A stretch of 64,000 bases of DNA from Cupriavidus nantongensis (GTDB lineage: Bacteria; Pseudomonadota; Gammaproteobacteria; Burkholderiales; Burkholderiaceae). This document shows, piece by piece, positions 17,576-26,207 of this stretch. The position numbers and the translations under genes were made by a program. The DNA lies in assembly GCF_001598055.1 (NCBI RefSeq), contig NZ_CP014845.1:2294001-2358000 (forward strand), in the 5' to 3' direction. The notes beneath the pieces were generated by a model, which saw only the letters and a program-made list of their open reading frames with translations, ran no database searches and was not told the origin of the DNA. Every line of letters begins with the position of its first letter. Position 1 is the first letter of the stretch.

Positions 17576-17822
17576 GTCCGCGATTGCGCGTGCGAGCGCA
17601 GCGACGCACTCCGTGCCAGAGCAGCAGACCTGAGATAGGGCGTGCGCGTAGCGCAGCCGAAGGCGTCCCACCAATGACGCCGTTAGCAGGCGGCCACCGA
17701 CCTAAAGTCGGGTTCGTCCATCCGACCCCGAACGCCAGGCACCTCCAGGTAGCGTCAGCAGGGTGGAACCACCAACCACAGGGCCGCAAGTCACCACCGC
17801 TGGAACCACCAATGCCGCCTTA

Positions 17823-17941
17823 GCCAGCCGCTTAGGCGACGCGTTTTTTGGTTACTTTTTGGGGCTCGGCCAAAAAGTGACCCGCCCAGCAGGGCGGAAC
17901 CACGCGGTTCAAAGGCCGACAGCATGTCACCAACAGCGCCC
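17823..17941 (-). repeat. 119-bp long inverted repeat, right arm
   Basis: Reverse-complement partner of 15801-15919, ending 32 bp before the stop of the second Wzc gene. The two arms therefore sit within 15-35 bp of the stop codons of two convergent genes. Repeats of this look are familiar as intergenic dispersed sequences in Burkholderiales; that is general knowledge, not checked here. Confidence 0.85.
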
Positions 17942-17973
17942 AACTCAAAAGAGAGCGGCAAAACGACCGCACC

Positions 17974-20223
17974 TCAAGCCCTCTTAGAACTAGCCCCCCC
18001 ATACTGATTCATATACCGATACTTCCCAAAGTGATAATGCGCCCGATACCACCGCCCCTCCACCTTCAGGCCATTGAAAATCACCCCCTTGATATCACTC
18101 CCCGCCTGCACGATCGCGCGCCGCGTGGCCTTGAGTTCTGATGCCGTGCTGGCATCGGCGCGCGCCACCAGGAACACCGCCCCGGCCTTGGTCGCCAGCA
18201 CGCCGGCGTCGGATGTGGCCAGCACCGGCGGGGTGTCGAGCAGCACCACGTCGTAGCGGTTCCTGAGCGTGGCCAGCAGCGTATCCATGCCGCGCGTCTG
18301 CAGCAGGTCGGCGGCCAGCGGCGGTTCCGAGCCGGTGGCGATGAAGTCGAGTCCCGGCACCACGTCGCGCTGCAGTACCTGCTCCAGCGGCGTGCCGGTC
18401 AGCAGCTCGGTCAGCCCCGGCACGCGCGGCTTGCCGAAATGGTGGTTGAGCCCGCCGCGGCGCAGGTCGGCGTCGACCAGCACCACGCGGCGCCCGGCGG
18501 TGGCCAGCACCGTGGCGAAGTTGGCCGAGATAAAGGACTTGCCCACTTCCGGCGCTGGCCCTGTGATCACCACCACGTTGTTGCTGTCGCTGTTGAGCAG
18601 CGCAAACTGCAGCGAGGTGCGGAAGCTGCGCAGGCTTTCCACCGCCGGGTCGTCCGGCATGCGCCTGGCGAGCAGCTTGTCGATGTCGGGCCCGCCGCGC
18701 AGGCGCGACTGCGCTGCGCTGTAGGGCACCGTCGCGTACACCGTCATGCCGGTCTCGCGCTCGATCTCGTCCGCATCGGCGACGCCGCCGTCGAACAGCC
18801 GGCGCAGCACCACCACCGCCGTGCCGGCCAAAAGGCCCAGCAGCACCGAGGCCGCGGCGATCAGCTTGCGGTTGGGCTTGACCGGGCGGATCGGCACCTC
18901 GGCCGGGTCCACCAGCCGCGCCGTGCCGATCTTGCTGGCCTTGACCAGCCTGAGCTGCTGCACGTCGTTCAGCAGCGACTGGTACATCTCGGTGCTGACC
19001 CGGACGTCGCGCATCAGCCGCAGCACGTTCTGCTCGATATCCGGCAGCCGCTGGATCTTGCCGCCGACGGTGCCGATCTCGGCGTTCACGTCGGCGATCT
19101 GCTTGTCCATGATCTCGATCGCCGGATGGTTGGGGGTGAAGCGCGCAATCAGTTCCTGGCGCCGCTGGCGCAGGTCCGCCAGCTTGGTCTGGGCGGCCAC
19201 GGACTGCGCCAGCACCAGCCGCGATTCTTCGTTCAGGTCGATGGTGCCGCGCTGGTTGCGCATGGCGTTGTAGCGCGACTCGGCGCTTTCCAGCTGCTGC
19301 TTGAGCTGCGGCAGCTGCGCTTCCAGGAAGGCCAGCGACTTCTCGGCCTCGGCGGCCTTGCGGCGCAGGTTCTGCTCGACATACTCGTTGCCGATCTCGT
19401 TCAGGATGGCGGCGGTCTTCTCTGCCGAAGTGCCCTCCAGCGCCACGCCGATCACGCCGCTCTGCTTGCCGCGCTCGGTGATCATCAGCTGGCTCTGCAG
19501 GTCGGCAATGGCCACCGCGCGCGGCACGCGCGAGACATGGAACACCGCACCGGGACGGCCTTCGAGCTGGCTTACCTCGATCGTGACCTTGCCGCTGCGG
19601 GTCGCCACCGTCAGCGGCACGCCGACGCTGCCTTCGGCCACGGCATCGTCGCTGGCGAAGGCCAGCCGGTACTTGTCGTTGCCCATTGCGGTCACGGTGA
19701 TCAGCCGGCGCTCCATTGCCGGCGGCACTTCCAGGCGCGATACCGCGATCGCTTCGCTGCCCCATGCATAGCCGCCCTTGCCGAACAGGCCCGGCTGCGA
19801 CAGCTCGCGGTTGAAGCCCGCTACGGCCGCGCCGATCACCGGGAAGTAGTACGGCGATGCGGATATGTCGAGCTGCAACGCGTCGACCGCCTTGCCCACC
19901 ACCATGCGCGAGCGCAGCAGCTCGATCTCGGTCGAAGGGGCGGGCCTGGCGTCGTAGACCGGTGACACGGTCGCGGTAGGCTTGTTGTTGTTGTTGACGT
20001 TGCCGCTGTTCTGGTCCTCTACCTGCACCAGGATGTCGGCGCGGTAGACCGGCTTGGACAGCAACGCGAACAGCAGCCCGACTGCCATTACCGCCGCGGC
20101 GACCGCGAGGAAGGTCCAGCGGTAGCGGATCAGCACGTCGACATACGAAGTCAGGTCGGACGACGGCTCCTCGCCTTCCGCAGCCTGGGCCTCGTAGTCA
20201 CGCAGGTTCTTGATGTTGCTCAT
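17974..20223 (-). CDS. Wzc-type tyrosine autokinase (copy 2, Tyr-rich tail)
   Basis: The 749-residue bacterial tyrosine kinase co-polymerase has a Wzz domain with two membrane helices and coiled coils, then a kinase domain. That domain shows Walker A GPAPEVGKSFISANFA, Walker A' VLVDADLRRGGLN and Walker B VVLLDTPPVLATSD. The C-terminal tail, WYRAHYHFGKYRYMNQY, carries six Tyr residues, the usual autophosphorylation cluster that cycles to control chain length and export. ATG 20223 overlaps the phosphatase stop by 4 bp (ATGA) and has GGGGAGG upstream. The codon use of the last 35 codons is atypical (TAT, CAT, GGG, AGG). Confidence 0.95.
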   Translation of the reverse strand: MSNIKNLRDYEAQAAEGEEPSSDLTSYVDVLIRYRWTFLAVAAAVMAVGLLFALLSKPVYRADILVQVEDQNSGNVNNNNKPTATVSPVYDARPAPSTEIELLRSRMVVGKAVDALQLDISASPYYFPVIGAAVAGFNRELSQPGLFGKGGYAWGSEAIAVSRLEVPPAMERRLITVTAMGNDKYRLAFASDDAVAEGSVGVPLTVATRSGKVTIEVSQLEGRPGAVFHVSRVPRAVAIADLQSQLMITERGKQSGVIGVALEGTSAEKTAAILNEIGNEYVEQNLRRKAAEAEKSLAFLEAQLPQLKQQLESAESRYNAMRNQRGTIDLNEESRLVLAQSVAAQTKLADLRQRRQELIARFTPNHPAIEIMDKQIADVNAEIGTVGGKIQRLPDIEQNVLRLMRDVRVSTEMYQSLLNDVQQLRLVKASKIGTARLVDPAEVPIRPVKPNRKLIAAASVLLGLLAGTAVVVLRRLFDGGVADADEIERETGMTVYATVPYSAAQSRLRGGPDIDKLLARRMPDDPAVESLRSFRTSLQFALLNSDSNNVVVITGPAPEVGKSFISANFATVLATAGRRVVLVDADLRRGGLNHHFGKPRVPGLTELLTGTPLEQVLQRDVVPGLDFIATGSEPPLAADLLQTRGMDTLLATLRNRYDVVLLDTPPVLATSDAGVLATKAGAVFLVARADASTASELKATRRAIVQAGSDIKGVIFNGLKVEGRWYRAHYHFGKYRYMNQYGGASSKRA

Positions 20224-20684
20224 GTTGCCTCCCCGTAGCGGGTTGCCTGTGCTTCGGATTGAATCTGTGCCGTCCATGCCTGCACGCCCTCGCGGATCAG
20301 CCCCAGCACGATCAGGAACATCGCCTGCGAGCCGCCGTAGGGATCAGGAATATCCGCCTGCGCGGCCTCGCACAGGCGGAAGGTCTTGCCGCGCGCGCGC
20401 GGGAAGCGCTGCTCCAGCCATTCGCGCTGCTCGCTGTCCATCACCAGCACCAGGTCGGCGTCGTCGACCATGTCGTCGTCAAGCTCGCGCGCGCGGTGCG
20501 CGGCCAGGTCGAGGCCGTCCTTGGCCAGCAGCCGGATCACGCGCGGATCGGCACCGGCGCCGACCGGCGGCGCGAGCCCGGCCGAGCTGATGTGGCAGTC
20601 GGGCAGGGCCTGGCGCAGCAGGTCGGCGGCCATCGGACTGCGGCAGCGGTTGCCCAGGCACACCACCAGGATCGAGCGGATCAT
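20220..20684 (-). CDS. Low-molecular-weight protein-tyrosine phosphatase (Wzb/EpsP-like)
   Basis: The 154-residue protein has the catalytic loop VVCLGNRCRSP (Cys-x5-Arg-Ser) close to the N-terminus and the general acid in IPDPYGG. It removes phosphate from the Tyr tail of the kinase encoded directly downstream, with which its stop codon overlaps. The usual Ile of the loop (GNICRS) is Arg here. ATG 20684 gives the family's normal N-terminus (MIRSILVVC); a start at 20723, four bases after the Wza stop, would add 13 residues and is possible through translational coupling. Confidence 0.92.
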   Translation of the reverse strand: MIRSILVVCLGNRCRSPMAADLLRQALPDCHISSAGLAPPVGAGADPRVIRLLAKDGLDLAAHRARELDDDMVDDADLVLVMDSEQREWLEQRFPRARGKTFRLCEAAQADIPDPYGGSQAMFLIVLGLIREGVQAWTAQIQSEAQATRYGEAT

Positions 20685-20726
20685 TGCGGCTTCATCGGGG
20701 ATCACGAGCGGCGCCTGCAGCATGGT

Positions 20727-21902
20727 TCAGGGCCGCGTAGTGAGGCTGTTGACGCCCACGATCGGGCTGACCAGCAGGCTCATGACACGGCTCCACCGCA
20801 CCACCTCGCGCGCATCGACGTAGACCACGTCCTTGGGCTCCAGCTCGAAGCCCTCGGCGATCGCCAGCGCCACCGGCGAGGTGCCGTCGAGGTGGTAGAC
20901 CTTGGGCGCATCGTTGGCGGTCTTGCGGATCACGTAGATCTGCTCGGCATTGGCCGAGTTGGGATTCACGCCGCCGGCATCGCCCAGCGCCTCGTTCAGC
21001 GTCATGCGCCCGTTGCGCATCAGCAGCGAGGTTGGCCGCACCACTTCGCCGGTGACGAAGACCTTGCTGTCCTCGCGCTGCTCCACCCGCACGATGTCGC
21101 CCGAGCGCAGCAGGATGCGCGACGGATCGACGCCCTTGGCCAGCATCGCCGGGATATTCACGTACCAGCTGCGCTCGCCGCGGGTCACGCGCACGCGGCT
21201 GTTGTCGCCGGTGTTGTTGAGCACGCCGCCGGCGCGGTTGAGCGCCTCGACCAGCGTCATCGGCGCGTCGTCGATGGCGAGCATGCCGGGCGTGCGCACC
21301 TCGCCGTCGACATAGACGCGCTGGCTGCGAAAGCCCAGCACGCGCACCGTCATCTGCGGATTGCGCACCACGCGCGAGAGCACGCGCGCCATTTCATCGC
21401 GGACCTGGTTGGCGGTCTTGCCGGAGACCTTCATCACGCCGGCATACGGGAACTGGATGTCGCCATTGGGACTGACCACATAGCCCGGCATGTTGGAGCC
21501 GCCGGTGGAAGCCGGCACCTCGAAGCCCGCGCCGATGCTGTAGGTCTGCGTCGGGAACACCAGTTCGGGGTGGTCCCACACCACCACCGAGATGATGTCG
21601 CCGGGGCCGATCACATAGGGCTTGGGCGTGGCGAACAGCTCTTCGACGCGGTCGTTGGTGGGCTTGCTCTTGGCGCGCAGCTCGCGCACCAGGTCCATGG
21701 TGATCGGCGTGATGTCCGGCTTGGCGTCCGGGCCGACCGCATCGACGTTCGCGCTGGGGCTGAAGTGCATCCCGGGCGATGCGGCGCAGCCCCCCAGCAG
21801 CAGGGCGGCGCCGAGCACGGCGCACAGGCCCGGCAGCGAGCGCTGGCGCGAGCGGCGGGTGCGATCGATAGGGCAAGCGGTGCGGCATTGACTGGTTTCC
21901 AC
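20727..21902 (-). CDS. Polysaccharide export outer-membrane lipoprotein (Wza-like)
   Basis: The 391-residue protein has a lipoprotein signal ending in LLGGC (Cys39). A Poly_export domain follows (YVIGPGDIISVVVWDHPEL region, about 96-180), with SLBB-type repeats (VYVDGEVRTPG, VFVTGEVVRP) after that. It forms the outer-membrane channel for the polymer. It is the first gene of a Wza-phosphatase-kinase operon running away from the glycosyltransferase block. The lipobox and the order of partners make the assignment firm. Confidence 0.95.
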   Translation of the reverse strand: METSQCRTACPIDRTRRSRQRSLPGLCAVLGAALLLGGCAASPGMHFSPSANVDAVGPDAKPDITPITMDLVRELRAKSKPTNDRVEELFATPKPYVIGPGDIISVVVWDHPELVFPTQTYSIGAGFEVPASTGGSNMPGYVVSPNGDIQFPYAGVMKVSGKTANQVRDEMARVLSRVVRNPQMTVRVLGFRSQRVYVDGEVRTPGMLAIDDAPMTLVEALNRAGGVLNNTGDNSRVRVTRGERSWYVNIPAMLAKGVDPSRILLRSGDIVRVEQREDSKVFVTGEVVRPTSLLMRNGRMTLNEALGDAGGVNPNSANAEQIYVIRKTANDAPKVYHLDGTSPVALAIAEGFELEPKDVVYVDAREVVRWSRVMSLLVSPIVGVNSLTTRP

Positions 21903-22078
21903 GACATTGCTCCTGCGTATTAGGCTGGGTCCGCGCTTGGACGGCAGGCCCCCGATGCTCCCAGCCTAGGGCGGCGGGTAGCGTGAATCGGTGCGCTCTC
22001 GCACACTGACGCGGGCGCCCTGGGTGGCCTGGCGCGCACTGGTCGAATGCGCCGCGGCCATGCGGTCCGGTGCCTCGC

Positions 22079-22660
22079 TCATGGCTGCGGACGGCGCTGG
22101 CCGATGGGCCGCGCGGGCGTGCCGCCATATACCGTCCAGGCCTCGCGCAGCGGCTTGGTGACGACCGTGCGCGGCGCGATCACCACGCCTTCGGGCAAGG
22201 TCACGCCCGGCGAGATGAACGCTTCGGCGCATACCCACACATGGCGCTCCAGCGTGATCGGCGACGCGATCAGCTGGAAGGTTTCGCTGTTGTAATCGTG
22301 CGAGCCCGTGCACAAGTGCGAGCCTTGTGACACGATGGCGTAGTCGCCCAGCGTGATCGGACTGATGTTGTAGAGGGTCACGCCGTCGGCGACGGCGGTG
22401 TGCTCGCCCATCACCAGGTTCCACGGCGCCCAGATCCGTGCCGCGGGATAGACCCGCGCATCGCGGCCGAGGCGCGCGCCGAACAGCCGCAGCAGTGCGG
22501 CGCGCCAGGCATGCATCGGGCGCAGGCTGGGGCGGAACAGCCACAGCCATACCCAGTTCCATAGCTGCCGGCGCACACGGTTGGACAGCGAAAACGACGG
22601 GCCGGAGGTGCGGTGGGTGTGCTGGATGATCATACGGAGCGTTTGCGGGACGGCGGACAT
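22079..22660 (-). CDS. WcaF-like hexapeptide acetyltransferase
   Basis: The 193-residue left-handed beta-helix acyltransferase is of the colanic-acid WcaF type. The region from about residue 70 on shows hexapeptide repeats (VMGEHTAVADGVTLY, ISPGVTLPEGVVIAP) and the conserved GSHDYNSETF block, with a C-terminal YGGTPARPIG. It probably O-acetylates a sugar of the repeat unit. ATG 22660 is taken as start; ATG 22633 (MIIQHTH) is an alternative, and neither has a strong ribosome site. It is transcribed divergently from the glycosyltransferase at 22870. Confidence 0.85.
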   Translation of the reverse strand: MSAVPQTLRMIIQHTHRTSGPSFSLSNRVRRQLWNWVWLWLFRPSLRPMHAWRAALLRLFGARLGRDARVYPAARIWAPWNLVMGEHTAVADGVTLYNISPITLGDYAIVSQGSHLCTGSHDYNSETFQLIASPITLERHVWVCAEAFISPGVTLPEGVVIAPRTVVTKPLREAWTVYGGTPARPIGQRRPQP

Positions 22661-22869
22661 TGCGGCGATGCTCGCGCGAAGCCGCCCCGCGCATCGGTGC
22701 GCCGCGCCACAGAAACCGGGCAACAGACCGTCGGGCTTGCCGTTGCCGCCATCACGCTCCACACAGGTGCGCCAGCGCACGGAACGGCACCCGCTGCTGG
22801 CGCATGCTGCAGGCAGGACACCGCGGGCACAGGCCTGCTTGCTCGCGGTGCGACCGGAGCCATGACGCG

Positions 22870-23994
22870 ATGATGCAACCCTCGCAGCTGCGCGAGACGC
22901 CTGCGCCGCTGCCCAGCATCCTGATCTACAGCGCCCCCTTCCATCCATTGATCGGCGGCATGGAGCGCTTCGCCGAGGAACTGGCGACCGGGCTGGCGGA
23001 CCTGGGCTATCCGGTCGAAGTGGCCACGCGCACGCCGGCCGCGCCGGGCGACGCCACCCACTTCCCGTTCGCCGTGACGCGGGTCAGCGGCAAGCTGCAG
23101 CTGGCGCGCGCCCTGCTGCGCCACCGGCGCGTGCTGTTCGTGGGCCTGACTTTTTACGACGTGATGCTGGCCAGCGCGCTGCGCCGGCGCATCGTGCTGA
23201 CGCACCACGGCCCCTACGTGGTCCACGGCCACTCGCGCGGCACCTGGACCGGCGCGATCAAGCGCTGGCTGTCGCGCTTCTACGACGGCATCTGCGTCAG
23301 CCACTACCTGGCCAGCTGGCTGCCGGGCCAGCCGCTGGTGATCCACAACGGCTACCGCGACGAACTGTTCGCGGCGGCGCCGCCCCCGGAGGCCCGGCCG
23401 CCGGGAAGCTTCATCTTCGTCGGGCGGCTGGTGTCCGAAAAAGGCGTGGATGTGCTGGTGCGCAGCTTCGCGCGCCTGCACGCGCGCCAGCCGCATGCGC
23501 GCCTCACCATCGTCGGCGACGGGCCCGAGCGCGAGGCGCTGGCGCGGCTGGCCGACGGGCTTGGCTGCGCGGGCGCGGTGCACTTTACCGGCTGCCAGTG
23601 CGCCGCCGGCGTGGCCGCACTGCTGGGCCGGCATCGATGCCTGGTGGCGCCGTCGCTGGGCTATGAGTCGTTCGGCATCGTCGCGCTGGAAGGGCTGGCG
23701 GCGGGCTGCGAAGTGATCGTCAGCCAGCGCGGCGGCCTGCCCGAAGCGGTCGGCGACTTCGGCTGGGTGGTCGAGCCGGCGCCCGAGCCGCTGCACGCGG
23801 CCATGGCCGCGGTGCTGGCCGGCGCGTCGCGCCGGGATGAAGCCGGCACGCGCCAGTTCCTGCGCGAGCATGAACGCAAGGCGGTGGCGCAGCGCTATGC
23901 CGAGGCCATCGCGCGCTTCACCCAGCATCCCAGCGAGCCGCGCGAGCCGGTACCGTTCAACACCGAGCAGCAGGGTTCAGAGGCTGGCCGCTAG
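22870..23994 (+). CDS. Glycosyltransferase, family 4 type
   Basis: The 374-residue GT-B glycosyltransferase has an N-terminal acceptor domain (APFHPLIGGMERFAEELA) and a C-terminal donor domain. The latter starts near FIFVGRLVSEKGVDVLVRS and contains the E-x7-E type motif (GYESFGIVALEGLAAG). It adds one sugar to the growing lipid-linked unit on the cytoplasmic face. Its stop overlaps the stop of the convergent deacetylase by a few bases. Sugar specificity cannot be read from the sequence. Confidence 0.9.
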   Translation: MMQPSQLRETPAPLPSILIYSAPFHPLIGGMERFAEELATGLADLGYPVEVATRTPAAPGDATHFPFAVTRVSGKLQLARALLRHRRVLFVGLTFYDVMLASALRRRIVLTHHGPYVVHGHSRGTWTGAIKRWLSRFYDGICVSHYLASWLPGQPLVIHNGYRDELFAAAPPPEARPPGSFIFVGRLVSEKGVDVLVRSFARLHARQPHARLTIVGDGPEREALARLADGLGCAGAVHFTGCQCAAGVAALLGRHRCLVAPSLGYESFGIVALEGLAAGCEVIVSQRGGLPEAVGDFGWVVEPAPEPLHAAMAAVLAGASRRDEAGTRQFLREHERKAVAQRYAEAIARFTQHPSEPREPVPFNTEQQGSEAGR

Positions 23995-24716
23995 GCTTCG
24001 CGCCAGCGGTCCTCGTGCGCGGTCAGGCATTTGCGCAGGAAGCCCAATATGCCGGTGCCGCAATAAACGCTGATGCGGGGCAGGCCGAACGGGTCGTCGC
24101 TGGCGCGGGCCAGCCCGCGCGCGGTGATGGTGGCGTTGGCGTAGCCCGCCTCGCGCACCATGTCCCGATGCGCGGCGTCCTGGCTGCCATAGGGATAGCA
24201 GAACGCCGTCACCGGCACGCCCAGCCACTGCTCCAGCTCGTCCTTGGACGCGGCGATCTGCCGGCGCGCCTCGTGCGGCGCCATGCGGCGCAGGTCGACA
24301 TGGTCCAGCGTATGCGAGCCGACCTCATGCCCGCGCTGGTGCCAGGCGCGCATCTGCGCCACGCTCATCAGCGCCGCGGGGCGGATGCCAAGATCCCGGT
24401 CCCACACGTTGCTGCCCGACAGCTGGCGCGAGACAAAGTAATTGGTGGCGGTGAAGCCGAGCGCATCCAGCGCGGGCATGGCGTGCTCGAACACGTTGCG
24501 GAAGCCGTCGTCGAAGGTGATGCCGAACACCTTGCCGCTGCGCTCGCCGTGCAGGTAGGGCATCAGGTCGCGCATGCTCAGGCCGCGATAGCCCAGCCGG
24601 TGCATCAGCCGCATCTGGCGGCGAAAGCGCGCGGGCGGCACCCACAGCCCGCGCCCGGGCGAGCGGCGTGGCGGCGGCGCGTCGATCTGGTGGTACATCA
24701 GGATCGGAATCGGCAT
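23991..24716 (-). CDS. Polysaccharide deacetylase (NodB fold)
   Basis: The 241-residue NodB-homology protein carries catalytic motif 1 TFDDG and the metal-binding motif 2 SHTLDH (His-x3-His). Later blocks are AFCYPYGSQD and GYANATITARG. No signal peptide is evident with ATG 24716 (MPIPILMYHQID), so it may act in the cytoplasm or be exported by other means. It may remove N- or O-acetyl groups from a sugar in the polymer, in opposition to the WcaF-like acetyltransferase nearby. It is the only minus-strand gene between two glycosyltransferases. Confidence 0.88.
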   Translation of the reverse strand: MPIPILMYHQIDAPPPRRSPGRGLWVPPARFRRQMRLMHRLGYRGLSMRDLMPYLHGERSGKVFGITFDDGFRNVFEHAMPALDALGFTATNYFVSRQLSGSNVWDRDLGIRPAALMSVAQMRAWHQRGHEVGSHTLDHVDLRRMAPHEARRQIAASKDELEQWLGVPVTAFCYPYGSQDAAHRDMVREAGYANATITARGLARASDDPFGLPRISVYCGTGILGFLRKCLTAHEDRWREA

Positions 24717-24998
24717 GGCAGGGACCGGGTGCGCGCCATGCGGATGGCGCCAGTGCAGACCATTCTGGTGCGCTGCGGGGGCCGGCTCGGTGCGCTGGTC
24801 CACATTGGCCTGGCAGCGCCGCTACGGCGCCGCGACGGACCCGCGCGGGTGTGTGGCAGCGAACAGAGGCCGCAGGCGCGCTGGCTCATGCTGCGGGCAC
24901 GAGGACGTATGGCCCCGCTTGCCATTGGCGCCAGCCGGGGAACCAGTGCCAGGCACCCAGCGGGCACGACGCGCGGATTCCGGAGATCGCCCTGCACC

Positions 24999-26207
24999 AT
25001 GAGATTGCTGCACGTCATACCCTCCATCGACCCCGCCGGAGGCGGGCCCATCGAAGGCATCCGCCAATTGCGCCAGCCGCTGCGCGAACGCGGCGCCGAG
25101 GTCGACGTCTGCTGCGGCGATGCCCCGGACGCACCGTTCGTGCGCGCCAGCGAGATGAACGTGGTCGCACTGGGCCCCGCCTCGAGCAAATACGGCTTCA
25201 ACCCCAGGATGCTGGCGTGGCTGCGCGCCCATGCGGCCGACTACGACGCAGTGCTGGTCGAAGGCCTGTGGCAGTTCCACGCGCTTGCCACCTGCCTTGC
25301 GCTGCGCGGCAGCGAGGTACCGTACTTCGTCTACACCCACGGCATGCTCGATCCGTGGTTCCGCGAGCGCTATCCGCTCAAGCACCTCAAGAAGAGCCTG
25401 TACTGGCTGCTGGGCGAGTACTGGGTGCTGCGCGGCGCGCGCGCGGTGCTGTTCACCTGCGAGGAAGAGCAGCGGCGTTCGCGCAACGCGTTCTGGCCCT
25501 ATCGTTGCCGCGAGCTGGTGGCCGGGTACGGCACCGCGCAGCCACCCACCGCGGCCGAGCCGTTGCGCGAGGCGTTCTTCGCTGCGTTTCCGGCGCTGCG
25601 CGGCAAGCGCATCGTGCTGTTTCTCGGCCGGATCCACGAAAAGAAGGGCTGCGACCTGCTGGTCGAAGCCTTTGCCGGCGTGGCCGGTGCCGACCCGCGG
25701 CTGCAGCTGGTGCTGGCGGGGCCAGTGGAGGCGGCGCTGCGCGAGCGGCTGGTGCGCCAGGCCGAACGCCTGGGGCTGGCGCAGCGGCTCAGCTGGACCG
25801 GCATGCTGTCGGGCGACCTGAAGTGGGGCGCTTATCACGCGGCCGAAGTCTTCACGCTGCCGTCGCACCAGGAGAACTTTGGCGTGGCCGTGGCCGAGGC
25901 GCTGGGCTGCGGCGTGCCGGTGCTGATTTCAGATAAGGTCAACATCTGGCGTGAAATCGTTGCCGATGGGGCCGGGCTGGCCGGCGCCGATACCGCCGAG
26001 GGCACTGGCGCGTGCCTGCGCCAGTGGCTGCAGGCCGATCCCATTGCGCAGGCGCGCATGCGGGTGCAGGCGCAGGCTTGCTTCCAGCGCCGCTTCGAGG
26101 TGCGCCAGAGCGCGCAGCGGCTGCTCGACATCCTGGGCGAGCGGCCGGTGCCGGCGCCCGCCGCCGATGCAGCTGCCCGCAGCGCCACGCGGGGCGGCAC
26201 CCCATGA
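24999..26207 (+). CDS. Glycosyltransferase, family 4 type
   Basis: In this 402-residue GT-B enzyme, MRLLHVIPSIDPAGGGPIEG is the typical N-terminal loop; THGMLDPWF is a conserved GT4 acceptor-domain block. The donor domain has FLGRIHEKKGCDLLVEAF and the PSHQENFGVAVAEALGCGVPV motif. It heads a tightly packed operon: the next start overlaps its stop (ATGA). It builds the EPS repeat unit; specificity is unknown. Confidence 0.92.
   Translation: MRLLHVIPSIDPAGGGPIEGIRQLRQPLRERGAEVDVCCGDAPDAPFVRASEMNVVALGPASSKYGFNPRMLAWLRAHAADYDAVLVEGLWQFHALATCLALRGSEVPYFVYTHGMLDPWFRERYPLKHLKKSLYWLLGEYWVLRGARAVLFTCEEEQRRSRNAFWPYRCRELVAGYGTAQPPTAAEPLREAFFAAFPALRGKRIVLFLGRIHEKKGCDLLVEAFAGVAGADPRLQLVLAGPVEAALRERLVRQAERLGLAQRLSWTGMLSGDLKWGAYHAAEVFTLPSHQENFGVAVAEALGCGVPVLISDKVNIWREIVADGAGLAGADTAEGTGACLRQWLQADPIAQARMRVQAQACFQRRFEVRQSAQRLLDILGERPVPAPAADAAARSATRGGTP

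Noticed and set aside
15801..17941. Composite transposon made from the inverted repeats and the IS
   Set aside because: The IS has its own ends and target duplication inside the repeat-bounded element, so this is nesting, not a composite unit. The arms encode no transposase.
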